From NCBI GenBank assembly GCA_964463285.1, contig CAYXBB010000014.1:1-41610 (forward strand): DNA of 41,610 nt. Reading direction: 5' to 3'. The position numbers were made by a program, and so were the translations under genes. This document shows, piece by piece, positions 14,704 through 22,649 of the stretch. Numbering within the stretch: the stretch's first letter is position 1; each line of letters opens with the position of its first letter. Below the pieces are notes generated by a model. The model searched no databases, was not told the origin of the DNA, and was given only the letters and a program-made list of their open reading frames with translations. This DNA is from JAAZLS01 sp964463285. Its GTDB lineage: Bacteria > Bacillota > Dethiobacteria > DTU022.

Positions 14704-16713
14704 TTAGGGATGACCCCGAAATTGATCGGGCAGCCAGGGCCACCAGTAATCGGGGAGGCAATGGGGACAGGTTGCATAGTTACATTGCTTGGCGGGAGCG
14801 GTACCGACAATAAAAAATTCTTCTTTTCCGGGTCCCTTACACTCAGGGCTTTGTAACAGGCCACTGTGGGCGCAAATTGTTTCCCTGATCACACCCGGGG
14901 GGACAGGAAAGTTCCGGGGAGGCAAATCTTTTAGAACTGTTTCCATGAATTCGGCCCACAGTGGAGCTGCCAGTTCTCCCCCGGTTGTTCCCAAGGGTTG
15001 TTCAAAATCATCACCGATATAAAGCCCTGCCAGTAGATCCGGGGTATAACCGATCATGTGGACATTTATACCGTTCTGCGAGGTCCCTGATTTTCCGGCT
15101 GCCGGGCGCTGCAGTATAAGACCTGCGTTTTCAGCTGTTCCACCTTCCGCCAGCACGCCGGCCAACATATCTGTAATTATAAAGGCCACTTTTTCGTCCA
15201 GAACCTTGTTCAGACGGGGCCGGTTCTCCAGTAATATATTCCCTTTGGCATCAACCACCTTCCGAATTGCCAGAGGCTCCACTCTTATACCACCGTTGGC
15301 GAAGGGAGCAAATGCCGCCGTCAGTTCCAGCAAAGTAACCTCCGCCGTTCCCAGCGGTAAAGAGTAAAAGCTGTTTAAGGGGCTGTTAATGCCCAGGCGG
15401 GAGGCCATTTCCAAGGTGTTATTCGGCCCAATATCCAGGAAGGTTTTTATGGCTACGATATTGCAAGAAGAAGTTATGGCCTCCCGGATAGTCAGCTCTC
15501 GATGATGAAATCCCCCTCCATAATCAGTGGGTTCATAATAAGCACCGGATGAGGGCTCCGGCAACAAAAGTGGCTCACAAAGATAAGTGGTAGAGGCTGT
15601 TTTTCCCTGTTCCAAGGCGGCAGCGTATACAAAGGGTTTAAAAGCAGAACCGGGTGAGCGCCGGGAAAACGCCCGGTTTAGCTGGGTCTCCGAAAAATTA
15701 CTCCCGCCCACCAACGCCTTAATATGGCCGTTAACCGGGTCTATGGCTACCAGGGCGCCCTGGGGCTGGCTGCAGCCCAGATGATCGATCCTTTGCTTGG
15801 GTATACGGGCCATGATCTGTTCGGCTGTATCTTGCATGGATGGGTCTAAGGTGGTATAAATCTCCAATCCATTCCTGCAGATATCAGTGAGCTTTCCATT
15901 AAAAAGCTTTGCCAACTCAACATTTATGATATAATCTACAAAATATAAGGATCGTTCTTGCAACTCCGGCTCATGAAAGGAAAGTGTTTCTTCCAAGGCC
16001 TTCTGTTTTTCCTGTTCGGTGATATATCCTTCCAGGAACATGGCCTGCAGAACACTTTTTTGGCGCTTTATGGCGGCCTCAGGATTTATCAGTGGAGAGT
16101 AGAAAGAAGGACCTTTGGGCAGACCGGCCAGAAGTGCGGCTTCCGCCAGGGAAAGTTCGCCGGCATTTTTAGCAAAATAGGTCCGGGCTGCGGCCTCAAT
16201 TCCGTATGCGCAGTGACCGTAACAAATGGTATTGAGGTACCTTTCTAAAATTTCATCTTTGTTGTAACAGTGTTCCAGACGAACGGTATAGGCTGCCTCT
16301 TTAATTTTACGGATTAAGGTCCGATCGTTAGACAGGTAGAGATTTTTTGCCAGCTGTTGGGTGATGGTGCTGCCTCCCTGAGAAAGCCGCTTCTGTTTTA
16401 AATTGTTTAGCAAGGCTCTTCCAAATCCGGACAGATCAAATCCCCTGTGCTGATAAAAACGGCGATCTTCAATAGCCAGGGTAGCCTGGAGGACCTCCAC
16501 AGGGATCTGCTCCAGGGGTATCTGGAAGCGATTTTCAATATAACGTACCGCTAAAAGCTGATCCTGGCCATCGTATATCCGGGTAGTTAGCGGGACCTGT
16601 ACCTGTTCTATCTGGCCGGAACCGACCAGGTTGTACACGAAATAACTAAAACTTGCCGATAAAACGAGCAACAAAAAGGTTATTAATATCAGGAAGATGT
16701 TTACCGGTTTCAC
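14704..16713 (-). CDS. Class A penicillin-binding protein (PBP1A-type)
   Basis: 669 aa bifunctional peptidoglycan glycosyltransferase/transpeptidase. N-terminal membrane anchor (about 5-28). GT51 domain (about 55-230) with catalytic Glu82 (AIEDRRFYQHRG) and GGSTITQQLAKNLYL. Transpeptidase domain (about 315-590) with Ser356-x-x-Lys359 (SAFK), Ser416-Cys-Asn418 (SxN box) and Lys541-Ser-Gly-Thr544. The last 60 residues hold five cysteines (C614, C625, C644, C649, C652) and a Trp/Pro-rich end (DYWWPWLPDQF), an unusual extracytoplasmic tail. GTG start with AAAGGAG 8 nt upstream. Divergent from the transaldolase gene. Its own promoter was not identified with confidence. Confidence 0.94.
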   Translation of the reverse strand: MKPVNIFLILITFLLLVLSASFSYFVYNLVGSGQIEQVQVPLTTRIYDGQDQLLAVRYIENRFQIPLEQIPVEVLQATLAIEDRRFYQHRGFDLSGFGRALLNNLKQKRLSQGGSTITQQLAKNLYLSNDRTLIRKIKEAAYTVRLEHCYNKDEILERYLNTICYGHCAYGIEAAARTYFAKNAGELSLAEAALLAGLPKGPSFYSPLINPEAAIKRQKSVLQAMFLEGYITEQEKQKALEETLSFHEPELQERSLYFVDYIINVELAKLFNGKLTDICRNGLEIYTTLDPSMQDTAEQIMARIPKQRIDHLGCSQPQGALVAIDPVNGHIKALVGGSNFSETQLNRAFSRRSPGSAFKPFVYAAALEQGKTASTTYLCEPLLLPEPSSGAYYEPTDYGGGFHHRELTIREAITSSCNIVAIKTFLDIGPNNTLEMASRLGINSPLNSFYSLPLGTAEVTLLELTAAFAPFANGGIRVEPLAIRKVVDAKGNILLENRPRLNKVLDEKVAFIITDMLAGVLAEGGTAENAGLILQRPAAGKSGTSQNGINVHMIGYTPDLLAGLYIGDDFEQPLGTTGGELAAPLWAEFMETVLKDLPPRNFPVPPGVIRETICAHSGLLQSPECKGPGKEEFFIVGTAPAKQCNYATCPHCLPDYWWPWLPDQFRGHP

Positions 16714-16800
16714 TAACCCTGCTCCTTTGTTTGTAAAATATAGGCTATGAAATGATATTATGGTTAATATTAGGTAAAATAATTAGTAACTGTAGATATT

Positions 16801-16828
16801 TTGTTTTGCCTGCAGGGATTATTATATT
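16801..16828 (+). promoter_or_regulatory. Possible sigma-A promoter of the transaldolase gene
   Basis: TTGTTT (16801-16806), 16-nt spacer, TATATT (16823-16828). The -35 box is only a partial match and the spacer is one short, so this is tentative. The rest of the 256-nt divergent gap between the PBP and transaldolase genes is AT-rich and shows no other signal I can support. Confidence 0.3.
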
Positions 16829-16969
16829 TGTAGCGAATTTTCCCTTTGTAGATGTAGATGGTTCGATATTTCTTCGCCAGACCCCCGGCTGGTTAACTTT
16901 ATTTGCTCCCTTTTGTTCCGCAAATAAACAATTTGCAATCTACAAGCAATTGTACAAGGAGGTTGTTAA

Positions 16970-17626
16970 TTGAAACTTTTTTTGGATACGGCCAATATCA
17001 AAGAGATCGGGCAGGCTGTAGAATGGGGCGTTATCGAGGGAGTAACTACCAACCCCTCCCTGGCCTCCAGGGAGGAGGAGAATTTTCTGGACATCCTGCC
17101 GAAAATCTGCCGCCTGGTTGAAGGACCGGTTAGCGCCGAGGTAATCTCCGACGAATGGAAGGGAATGGTTAAAGAAGCCAGGCAACTTGCGGCAGTAGCC
17201 GACAATGTAGTGATAAAGATTCCGGTTACCTGGGAGGGTCTGCAGGCGGTAAAGATACTTGCCGGTGAGGGGATAAAAACTAACGTTACCCTGGTGTTTT
17301 CTGTTAATCAGGCATTGCTGGCTGCCCGGGCAGGAGCCTCTTACGTGAGTCCTTTCCTGGGGCGGCTAGATGATATTGGTGAAAGCGGCATATCTCTGCT
17401 TAAGGATATGGTGAGTGTATTTGAACGACACCAGATCGCCACCCGAATTATTGCCGCCAGCATCCGCCACCCGGAACATGTTACCCAAGCAGCATTGGCC
17501 GGCGCCCCGGTGGCTACGATCCCTTACCAGGTTTTGCGGAAAATGGTGGCCCACCCCTTAACCGATCAGGGACTGGAAAAATTCATGACCGACTGGCAGA
17601 AGTCATCTGTAAATGCAAACCTTTGA
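16970..17626 (+). CDS. tal: Transaldolase (small TalC/FSA-type)
   Basis: 218 aa, the short transaldolase subfamily. Starts MKLFLDTANIKEI; GVTTNPSL (about 24-31) and the Schiff-base Lys83 in VVIKIPVT are present, followed by NVTLVFSVNQALLAARAGASYVSPFLGRLDD and the C-terminal TIPYQVLRKMV. It catalyses dihydroxyacetone transfer between sugar phosphates (non-oxidative pentose phosphate pathway), or fructose-6-phosphate aldol cleavage in FSA-type members. TTG start at 16970, set by AAGGAGG at 16956-16962. In Bacillus the homologous gene also lies just upstream of rho, supporting orthology. Confidence 0.94.
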   Translation: MKLFLDTANIKEIGQAVEWGVIEGVTTNPSLASREEENFLDILPKICRLVEGPVSAEVISDEWKGMVKEARQLAAVADNVVIKIPVTWEGLQAVKILAGEGIKTNVTLVFSVNQALLAARAGASYVSPFLGRLDDIGESGISLLKDMVSVFERHQIATRIIAASIRHPEHVTQAALAGAPVATIPYQVLRKMVAHPLTDQGLEKFMTDWQKSSVNANL

Positions 17627-17925
17627 TCGCTGTCTGTAAACAAAATATTAAGAATAAATCTATCCTAAACCGAACATAATTAAATAAAGAAACAGTCTGG
17701 TTAGCGGTAGAACCGCCTCCAAATACTGATACCGCCGAATACTGGCAGGTTTTTTTACAGGCCTCTTTTATCGGCTACTTTAATTCAATCAAGCTATCCC
17801 CTTTATATATTTCAGTTGTTTTTGGAAAATGAGGCCACCAAACGGATCCGTAACTTGCAAATAAAAATTAGTTTACCAAGCATGGCTATCAATGCCGGCA
17901 ATTACTAGAAGGTGGTGTGTTTTTA
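17627..17925 (+). other. 299-nt transaldolase-rho intergenic region, probable rho leader
   Basis: No gene. A perfect hairpin GCGGT-AGA-ACCGC (17704-17716) is followed by a second ACCGCC (17731-17736) that could compete for the same GCGGT arm, then an imperfect stem ending in seven T residues at 17750-17756. This looks like either the transaldolase terminator or an attenuator in the rho leader. The remaining 170 nt to the rho start are AT-rich; no convincing sigma-A promoter was found. In other bacteria rho is autoregulated by termination in its own leader. Confidence 0.4.
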
Positions 17926-19170
17926 TTGGAAGCTGATCAAATAAAAGAGATGAATTTAAGCCAGTTGCAGCAACTGGCAAAAGAGCAGGGCATTAAAGGG
18001 TACTATACTATGCGCAAACCGGCACTGGTGGAAACCTTAACCAAAATATTTGCTATCGACAGGGAGCAGACTATCGCTTCCGGTATCCTGGAGATCATGA
18101 ATGAAGGATTTGGTTTCCTACGAAGACAGCATTATTATTATTCGGATGATGATATATATATATCGGCTTCTCAAATCCGCCGGTTTAACCTTCGTAACGG
18201 TGATCTGGTCAGCGGAATTATTCGACCTCCCAAGGACAATGAACGCTACTATGCGTTATTGCAGGTAGAGGAAATAAATGGGAAAGATCCCGAGTCGTTT
18301 GCGACCAGAAGTAATTTTACTTCGTTAATACCGGTTCACCCCCGTCAGCAGCTACAGATGGAAACCGGTCCTCATATCCTGTCTACTCGAATTATTGATC
18401 TGCTGATGCCTATCGGTAAAGGCCAACGGGGTTTAATTGTATCGCCTCCCAAAGCCGGAAAAACCGTGCTGCTCAAACAGATAGCCAACAGTATTTCTAC
18501 CAACCATCCAGAGGTAAAACTGATTATTTTGCTTATTGATGAGCGCCCGGAGGAGGTTACCGATATGGAGCGCAGTGTCAATGCGGATGTGGTCAGTTCT
18601 ACTTTTGATCAGAGGCCGGAAAACCATATTCATATCGCCGAGCTGGTTCTGGATCGAGCCCAGAGATTGGTGGAGATGGGTGGGGATGTGGCGATACTCC
18701 TTGACAGTATTACCCGCCTGGCCCGGGCTTATAACCTGGTGATCCCTCCCAGCGGGCGCACTCTTTCGGGGGGAATTGATCCGGCGGCATTTTATAAACC
18801 GAAACGTTTTTTCGGCGCCGCCAGGAATATCGATCAGGGGGGCAGCCTGACCATTATCGCTACCGCTTTAATTGATACCGGCAGCCGAATGGATGATGTG
18901 ATCTATGAAGAATTTAAAGGCACCGGAAATATGGAGTTGCATCTGGATCGCCGGGTAGCGGAGCGCCGCATATTCCCGGCTATTGATATCTCCCGCTCCG
19001 GCACTCGCAGGGAGGAGCTTTTGCTGGATGAGCATAAGCTGGAGCTGATGTGGGCCTTACGAAGGGCCATGGGGAATACCTCTAGTGGGGAATTTCTGGA
19101 AATTATCCTGAACAAACTTCGCCAAACTGAAAATAATGAAGAATTCTTAAACAGCATGCACACCCTTTAA
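17926..19170 (+). CDS. rho: Transcription termination factor Rho
   Basis: 414 aa. N-terminal Rho_N helical domain (about 5-40), cold-shock-like RNA-binding domain with GFGFLR (61-66), then the RecA-type ATPase: Walker A PPKAGKTV (174-181), LLIDERPEEVTDM (203-214) and Walker B VAILLD (Asp260), with SGGIDPAAFYKPKRFFGAARN further on. Homohexameric ATP-dependent RNA helicase that ends transcription. Start: GTG at 17917 sits right against the AAGGTGG site (17909-17915), so the TTG at 17926 is the likely start. Relatively short N terminus without the inserted acidic region found in some actinobacterial Rho proteins. Confidence 0.97.
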   Translation: MEADQIKEMNLSQLQQLAKEQGIKGYYTMRKPALVETLTKIFAIDREQTIASGILEIMNEGFGFLRRQHYYYSDDDIYISASQIRRFNLRNGDLVSGIIRPPKDNERYYALLQVEEINGKDPESFATRSNFTSLIPVHPRQQLQMETGPHILSTRIIDLLMPIGKGQRGLIVSPPKAGKTVLLKQIANSISTNHPEVKLIILLIDERPEEVTDMERSVNADVVSSTFDQRPENHIHIAELVLDRAQRLVEMGGDVAILLDSITRLARAYNLVIPPSGRTLSGGIDPAAFYKPKRFFGAARNIDQGGSLTIIATALIDTGSRMDDVIYEEFKGTGNMELHLDRRVAERRIFPAIDISRSGTRREELLLDEHKLELMWALRRAMGNTSSGEFLEIILNKLRQTENNEEFLNSMHTL

Positions 19171-19262
19171 CCAATCATCACCACCATGGAAATGGCTAAA
19201 AGGTATATTTTGCAGCCTGAATCCGCAGAATAGCTTTAAATCAGGCGAAGGAGAAGATAGCC

Positions 19263-20111
19263 GTGCCCGGAATGTCTAGAACGACGGTGGGAATGCTGGC
19301 GGTGTTAGCCCTGCTCACAGGTTTATCCTTCCCCGTAATGGCCAAAGAGCCGGAACTGGATCAGTCTCCTTTATATATACTCCAGTTACAAAATTTTGCA
19401 GAACGGATCGATTCAAAAAAAATAGAGCTGTTGAACTATACCGTACACAGCGGGGACAGCCTGACGTCCATTGCCCGGAAATTCGGGATCACTGTAGAAA
19501 CTCTGGTTCGTTTAAACAATATTGTTAACCCGCACCTGATTTATACCGGCCAAATCATTCAGATATCAACCGTTCCGGGGGCGGTACACCAGGTGAAGGC
19601 TGGAGAAACTATGGACAGCATAGCCCGGCTATACGGTGTAGATCCCGGGTCTATTATCAGTGTCAACCGGGATAGTTCCGGTTCCCAACTGCAGCGGGGG
19701 GAAAGGGTTATTATACCCGGAACCCAGAATATACCCGTCACTGTGCGCCTGGAATGGCCGGTTGCCGGCGGGCGCATTAGTTCCGGATTTGGTTGGCGGG
19801 ACAAGAAATTTCATTACGGGATCGATTTGGCGGTACCGTTGGGTTGCCCGATCAGTGCTGCTGCCGATGGCAGCGTATCCTTTTCAGGATACCGGGGCGG
19901 TTACGGTTTAATGATAGAATTGGATCACGGCAACGGCTGGCAAACCCGCTACGCGCATGCCGGTAAGATCTATGTTTCTACCGGGCAGCAGGTTGTCAGT
20001 GGGCAGCGGTTGGGAGAGGTAGGCCTTACCGGGAATACCACCGGTGCACACCTTCATTTTGAAGTGATTCATCATGGCTCACGGATAGATCCTTTACAGG
20101 TCCTTCCGTAA
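19263..20111 (+). CDS. Secreted M23 peptidase with two LysM domains
   Basis: 282 aa. Signal peptide (about 1-27, ending PVMA). LysM1 (about 58-102) and LysM2 (about 109-152) should bind peptidoglycan. A lysostaphin-type M23 domain (about 172-280) follows, with Zn ligands His184 and Asp188 (HYGIDLA), His265 of HLH (263-265) and catalytic His232 (YAHAGK). Complete active site, so probably an active DD- or LD-endopeptidase acting on the wall. GTG start with AAGGAGAAG at 19248-19256. It sits between rho and rpmE, which are adjacent in Bacillus, so it is an insertion in the backbone. Could act in growth or in sporulation; the sequence does not decide. Confidence 0.92.
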   Translation: MPGMSRTTVGMLAVLALLTGLSFPVMAKEPELDQSPLYILQLQNFAERIDSKKIELLNYTVHSGDSLTSIARKFGITVETLVRLNNIVNPHLIYTGQIIQISTVPGAVHQVKAGETMDSIARLYGVDPGSIISVNRDSSGSQLQRGERVIIPGTQNIPVTVRLEWPVAGGRISSGFGWRDKKFHYGIDLAVPLGCPISAAADGSVSFSGYRGGYGLMIELDHGNGWQTRYAHAGKIYVSTGQQVVSGQRLGEVGLTGNTTGAHLHFEVIHHGSRIDPLQVLP

Positions 20112-20119
20112 GCCTCGCT

Positions 20120-20151
20120 CCGGCTGTTAAAGCCATGGAAGGCTTCACCGG
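20120..20151 (+). terminator. Hairpin after the M23 peptidase gene
   Basis: Stem AAGCC/GGCTT (20130-20134 with 20141-20145, 6-nt loop) inside an outer CCGG/CCGG pairing (20120-20123 with 20148-20151). No T-run follows directly, so it is at best a weak intrinsic terminator. Confidence 0.3.
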
Positions 20152-20188
20152 CAATACCCGCCCTTTTACTTATAAAGATTTAGGATTG

Positions 20189-20239
20189 AATTTAGCAGAT
20201 TCATCAAGCCGATGTGGATTAAAATTTAGCAGGTATAAT
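20189..20239 (+). promoter_or_regulatory. Paired direct repeats and TATAAT box upstream of rpmE
   Basis: The 10-mer AATTTAGCAG occurs at 20189-20198 and 20223-20232, 34 bp apart (about three helical turns). TATAAT follows at 20234-20239, but no matching -35 box precedes it. This may be an operator array. A zinc-responsive site would make biological sense for an L31 gene, but the repeat is not a Zur consensus. Confidence 0.3.
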
Positions 20240-20326
20240 CCCCTTTACGTATATTAAACCACCGTTTAAGCTGATGAGATTTCTTTTAGCCCGGATTCAG
20301 TGCAAATGCCCCGAAAATTTAGCTCA

Positions 20327-20355
20327 TTGCAGATTACCTGGAAATATGATATTAT
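20327..20355 (+). promoter_or_regulatory. Sigma-A promoter of rpmE
   Basis: TTGCAG (20327-20332), 17-nt spacer, TATTAT (20350-20355). The start would be near 20362, giving a leader of about 44 nt to the rpmE ATG. Confidence 0.65.
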
Positions 20356-20405
20356 TTTTTACTGTGAATGAGATGAGCAAAAAGCTTTACGGAGGGCAGA
20401 GCAAC

Positions 20406-20603
20406 ATGAAAAATAAAATTCATCCCCCCTATTACCGTACCACGGTTACCTGTGCTTGCGGTGAAACCTTTGAAACAGGCTCTACCAAACAAAATTTGCG
20501 GGTGGAGATCTGCTCCAGGTGTCATCCTTTTTTTACCGGTAAACAGAAGTTCGTAGATACCGGGGGCCGGGTAGAGCGGTTTAAAAGGAAATATGGCTTA
20601 TAA
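20406..20603 (+). CDS. rpmE: 50S ribosomal protein L31
   Basis: 65 aa; ATG at 20406 after GGAGGG, and the open frame further upstream has no family match. Four cysteines, two in CAC (C16, C18) and two in CSRC (C37, C40), mark the zinc-binding (C+) type of L31. PFFTGKQKFVDTGGRVERFKRKYG is the typical C-terminal half. Flanked by its own promoter (20327-20355) and a strong terminator (20631-20652), so it is a single-gene unit. Position after rho is conserved in Bacillota. Confidence 0.97.
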   Translation: MKNKIHPPYYRTTVTCACGETFETGSTKQNLRVEICSRCHPFFTGKQKFVDTGGRVERFKRKYGL

Positions 20604-20630
20604 TAATCTTCGCAACCTCAGGGTAAAAAA

Positions 20631-20652
20631 CAGGGCTTTTTGCCCTGCTTTT
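20631..20652 (+). terminator. Rho-independent terminator of rpmE
   Basis: Perfect 6-bp stem CAGGGC/GCCCTG (20631-20636 with 20642-20647), TTTTT loop, then CTTTT. It lies 27 nt after the rpmE stop and 30 nt before the next start. Confidence 0.75.
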
Positions 20653-20681
20653 ACATATCTACAGGGAAGCTGGTGGAATTG

Positions 20682-21560
20682 ATGTCCACAGCTCATTGGG
20701 TAGGCGGCCAGGCAGTGGTGGAAGGGGTTATGATGCGCCACCGCGATGTAATGGCCATTGCCTTCCGGCGTGGTGATCAGACTATCGGTTTGTACCAGGA
20801 GAAGCTGATTCCCCTTGGCGATCGGTTTCCGTTACTTCGGTGGCCGATTTTAAGGGGAGCGGTGGTGTTTTTAGAATCCCTGATTACCGGCATGCGGGCT
20901 CTTAATATCTCCGCCGCTCAGGTCCTTGAGGGTGAAGGGGAAGAGCTTACCGGATGGCATACTGTGCTGGTTGTTTTGCTTGGACTGGGCCTGGGCTTGG
21001 GCTTGTTTTTCATCCTGCCCACCCTGTTGGTCCGGTTTTTGCCTTTTCATTCCGCAATTGGTTTAAATTTGGCGGAAGGGTTGCTTAGATTGGCCATTTT
21101 CCTGGCTTACCTGACCTTAATTTCTCGTTGGGGTGATATTCGGCGATTCCTGCAATATCATGGAGCAGAGCACAAGGTAATACATTGTTTTGAACACAAG
21201 AGAGCAATGAAACCTGCCATTGCCCGTGAATTTTCTACCCGTCACCCTCGCTGCGGGACCAGTTTTATTCTTACAGTGATGATTATTAGCATTGTGTTGT
21301 TCTCTTTTTTTGGCTGGCCGTCACCGGTTCAGCGGATAGTAATCCGCCTGGTCCTGCTTCCCCTGGTGGCTGGGCTGTCCTATGAGGTGACCCGGTTGAT
21401 CGCCCGCAAGGGATGGTTTATATTTGGGTTGTTGGGGGCTCCCGGGTTATGGCTACAGGCTTTAACTACCCGGGAACCGGATGAGGCTCAGTTGGAGGTG
21501 GCGATTAGGGCCTTGGAGGCGGTGCTGGAACCGGTTTCTACTAGAGAACCCGGTAGATAG
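20682..21560 (+). CDS. DUF1385 (YqhQ-type) membrane protein
   Basis: 292 aa. Starts STAHWVGGQAVVEGVMMRH, the family's conserved GGQAV(I/V)EGVMMR motif. Two hydrophobic stretches around 100-130 and 135-165, then the signature HGAEHKVIHCFE with the RFSTRHPRCGTSF-type His/Cys motif (here EFSTRHPRCGTSF), then two to three further helices (about 205-265). The conserved His, Glu and Cys suggest a metal site facing the cytoplasm, but the function of the family is not established as far as I know. Start ATG 20682 uses GGTGG 6 nt upstream. Genes of this family are often beside rpmE-prfA-prmC in Clostridia, as here. Confidence 0.9.
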   Translation: MSTAHWVGGQAVVEGVMMRHRDVMAIAFRRGDQTIGLYQEKLIPLGDRFPLLRWPILRGAVVFLESLITGMRALNISAAQVLEGEGEELTGWHTVLVVLLGLGLGLGLFFILPTLLVRFLPFHSAIGLNLAEGLLRLAIFLAYLTLISRWGDIRRFLQYHGAEHKVIHCFEHKRAMKPAIAREFSTRHPRCGTSFILTVMIISIVLFSFFGWPSPVQRIVIRLVLLPLVAGLSYEVTRLIARKGWFIFGLLGAPGLWLQALTTREPDEAQLEVAIRALEAVLEPVSTREPGR

Positions 21561-21574
21561 GGTGAGTGCTAATA

Positions 21575-22645
21575 ATGTTAGAAAAACTTGAGATTCAGGA
21601 AAAACGCTACGAAGAGCTGGAAAAACTGTTAAGTGATCTGAAGATTATCGAACAGCGAGAGCTATGGCAGAATTATTCCCGGGAGCTGGCGTCTTTGATG
21701 GAGCCGGTTGAACTATACCGTAAATATAAGCTGATTTTACGAGAGATACAGGATTGCCGGCAAATGATCGATGAAACCGATGATCAAGAGATGATGGTTT
21801 TTTTAGAAAAGGAGCTTGAAGACCTGGCAAACCGGCAGGAAAAAATGCAGGAAACGCTGACCGGGATGCTGCTCCCCAAAGATCCCAGCGATCGGAAAAG
21901 TGTATTTATAGAGATCCGGGCCGGTACGGGGGGTGAAGAGGCTGCGTTGTTTGCCGCAGATCTGCTTAGAATGTATGCCCGGTTTGCGGAACAGAAAGGT
22001 TGGAAAACGGAACTGATAGAGGTCCACCCAACCGATATTGGTGGTTTCAAGGAGGTGGTGGTGGGAGTGGAAGGGAAAGGCGCTTACGGGCAACTGAAAT
22101 ATGAGAGTGGGGTTCACCGAGTTCAGCGGGTTCCCACCACTGAATCCAGCGGACGCATACATACTTCGGCAGCAACGGTGGCAGTGCTCCCGGAAGCGGA
22201 AGAAGTTGAGGTGGAGATCAACCTACAGGATTTAAAGATTGATACTTTTTGCTCAACCGGCCCCGGCGGACAAAGTGTTAACACCACCCAATCGGCGGTG
22301 CGGGTAACTCATCTTCCCACGGGAATGGTGGTTACCTGCCAGGATGAAAAATCTCAACATAAAAACAAGGATAAAGCTTTACGGGTGTTACGCAGCAGGT
22401 TGCTGGACAAGTATCTTCTGGATCAGGAGAAGGAAATGGCCCAAACCCGGAAACAGATGGTGGGTAGCGGTGACCGCAGTGAACGCATCCGCACCTATAA
22501 TTTCCCCCAGAACCGGGTTACCGATCACCGGATCGGTTTAACCTTGCATAAATTGGACCTGGTGCTGGAGGGAGAACTGGATGAGATTATCCGGCAGCTG
22601 GCGGTTGCTGAGAAAGACCAGCAGTTGCAAATGGCCGGGGAGTAA
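21575..22645 (+). CDS. prfA: Peptide chain release factor 1
   Basis: 356 aa, full length. The GGQ motif (231-233, in STGPGGQSVN) triggers peptidyl-tRNA hydrolysis; P-x-T (Pro187-Thr-Thr189 in RVPTTESSGR) is the RF1-type stop-codon reader for UAA/UAG, separating it from RF2 (SPF). The start ATG at 21575 is spaced 8 nt from GGTGAG (21561-21566); the upstream GTG at 21566 overlaps that site. Gln233 is the substrate of PrmC, encoded 4 nt downstream. Confidence 0.97.
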   Translation: MLEKLEIQEKRYEELEKLLSDLKIIEQRELWQNYSRELASLMEPVELYRKYKLILREIQDCRQMIDETDDQEMMVFLEKELEDLANRQEKMQETLTGMLLPKDPSDRKSVFIEIRAGTGGEEAALFAADLLRMYARFAEQKGWKTELIEVHPTDIGGFKEVVVGVEGKGAYGQLKYESGVHRVQRVPTTESSGRIHTSAATVAVLPEAEEVEVEINLQDLKIDTFCSTGPGGQSVNTTQSAVRVTHLPTGMVVTCQDEKSQHKNKDKALRVLRSRLLDKYLLDQEKEMAQTRKQMVGSGDRSERIRTYNFPQNRVTDHRIGLTLHKLDLVLEGELDEIIRQLAVAEKDQQLQMAGE

Positions 22646-22649
22646 AAGC

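Noticed and set aside
16752..16973. 73-codon open frame between the PBP and transaldolase genes
   Set aside because: Hydrophobic start but no Shine-Dalgarno, runs into the transaldolase start, and the stretch has promoter-like AT-rich composition.
17700..17720. T-box leader before rho
   Set aside because: AGCGGTAGAACCGCC recalls the T-box consensus AGGGTGGNACCGCG only partly, and rho is not an aminoacylation or amino-acid gene; no specifier loop was evident.
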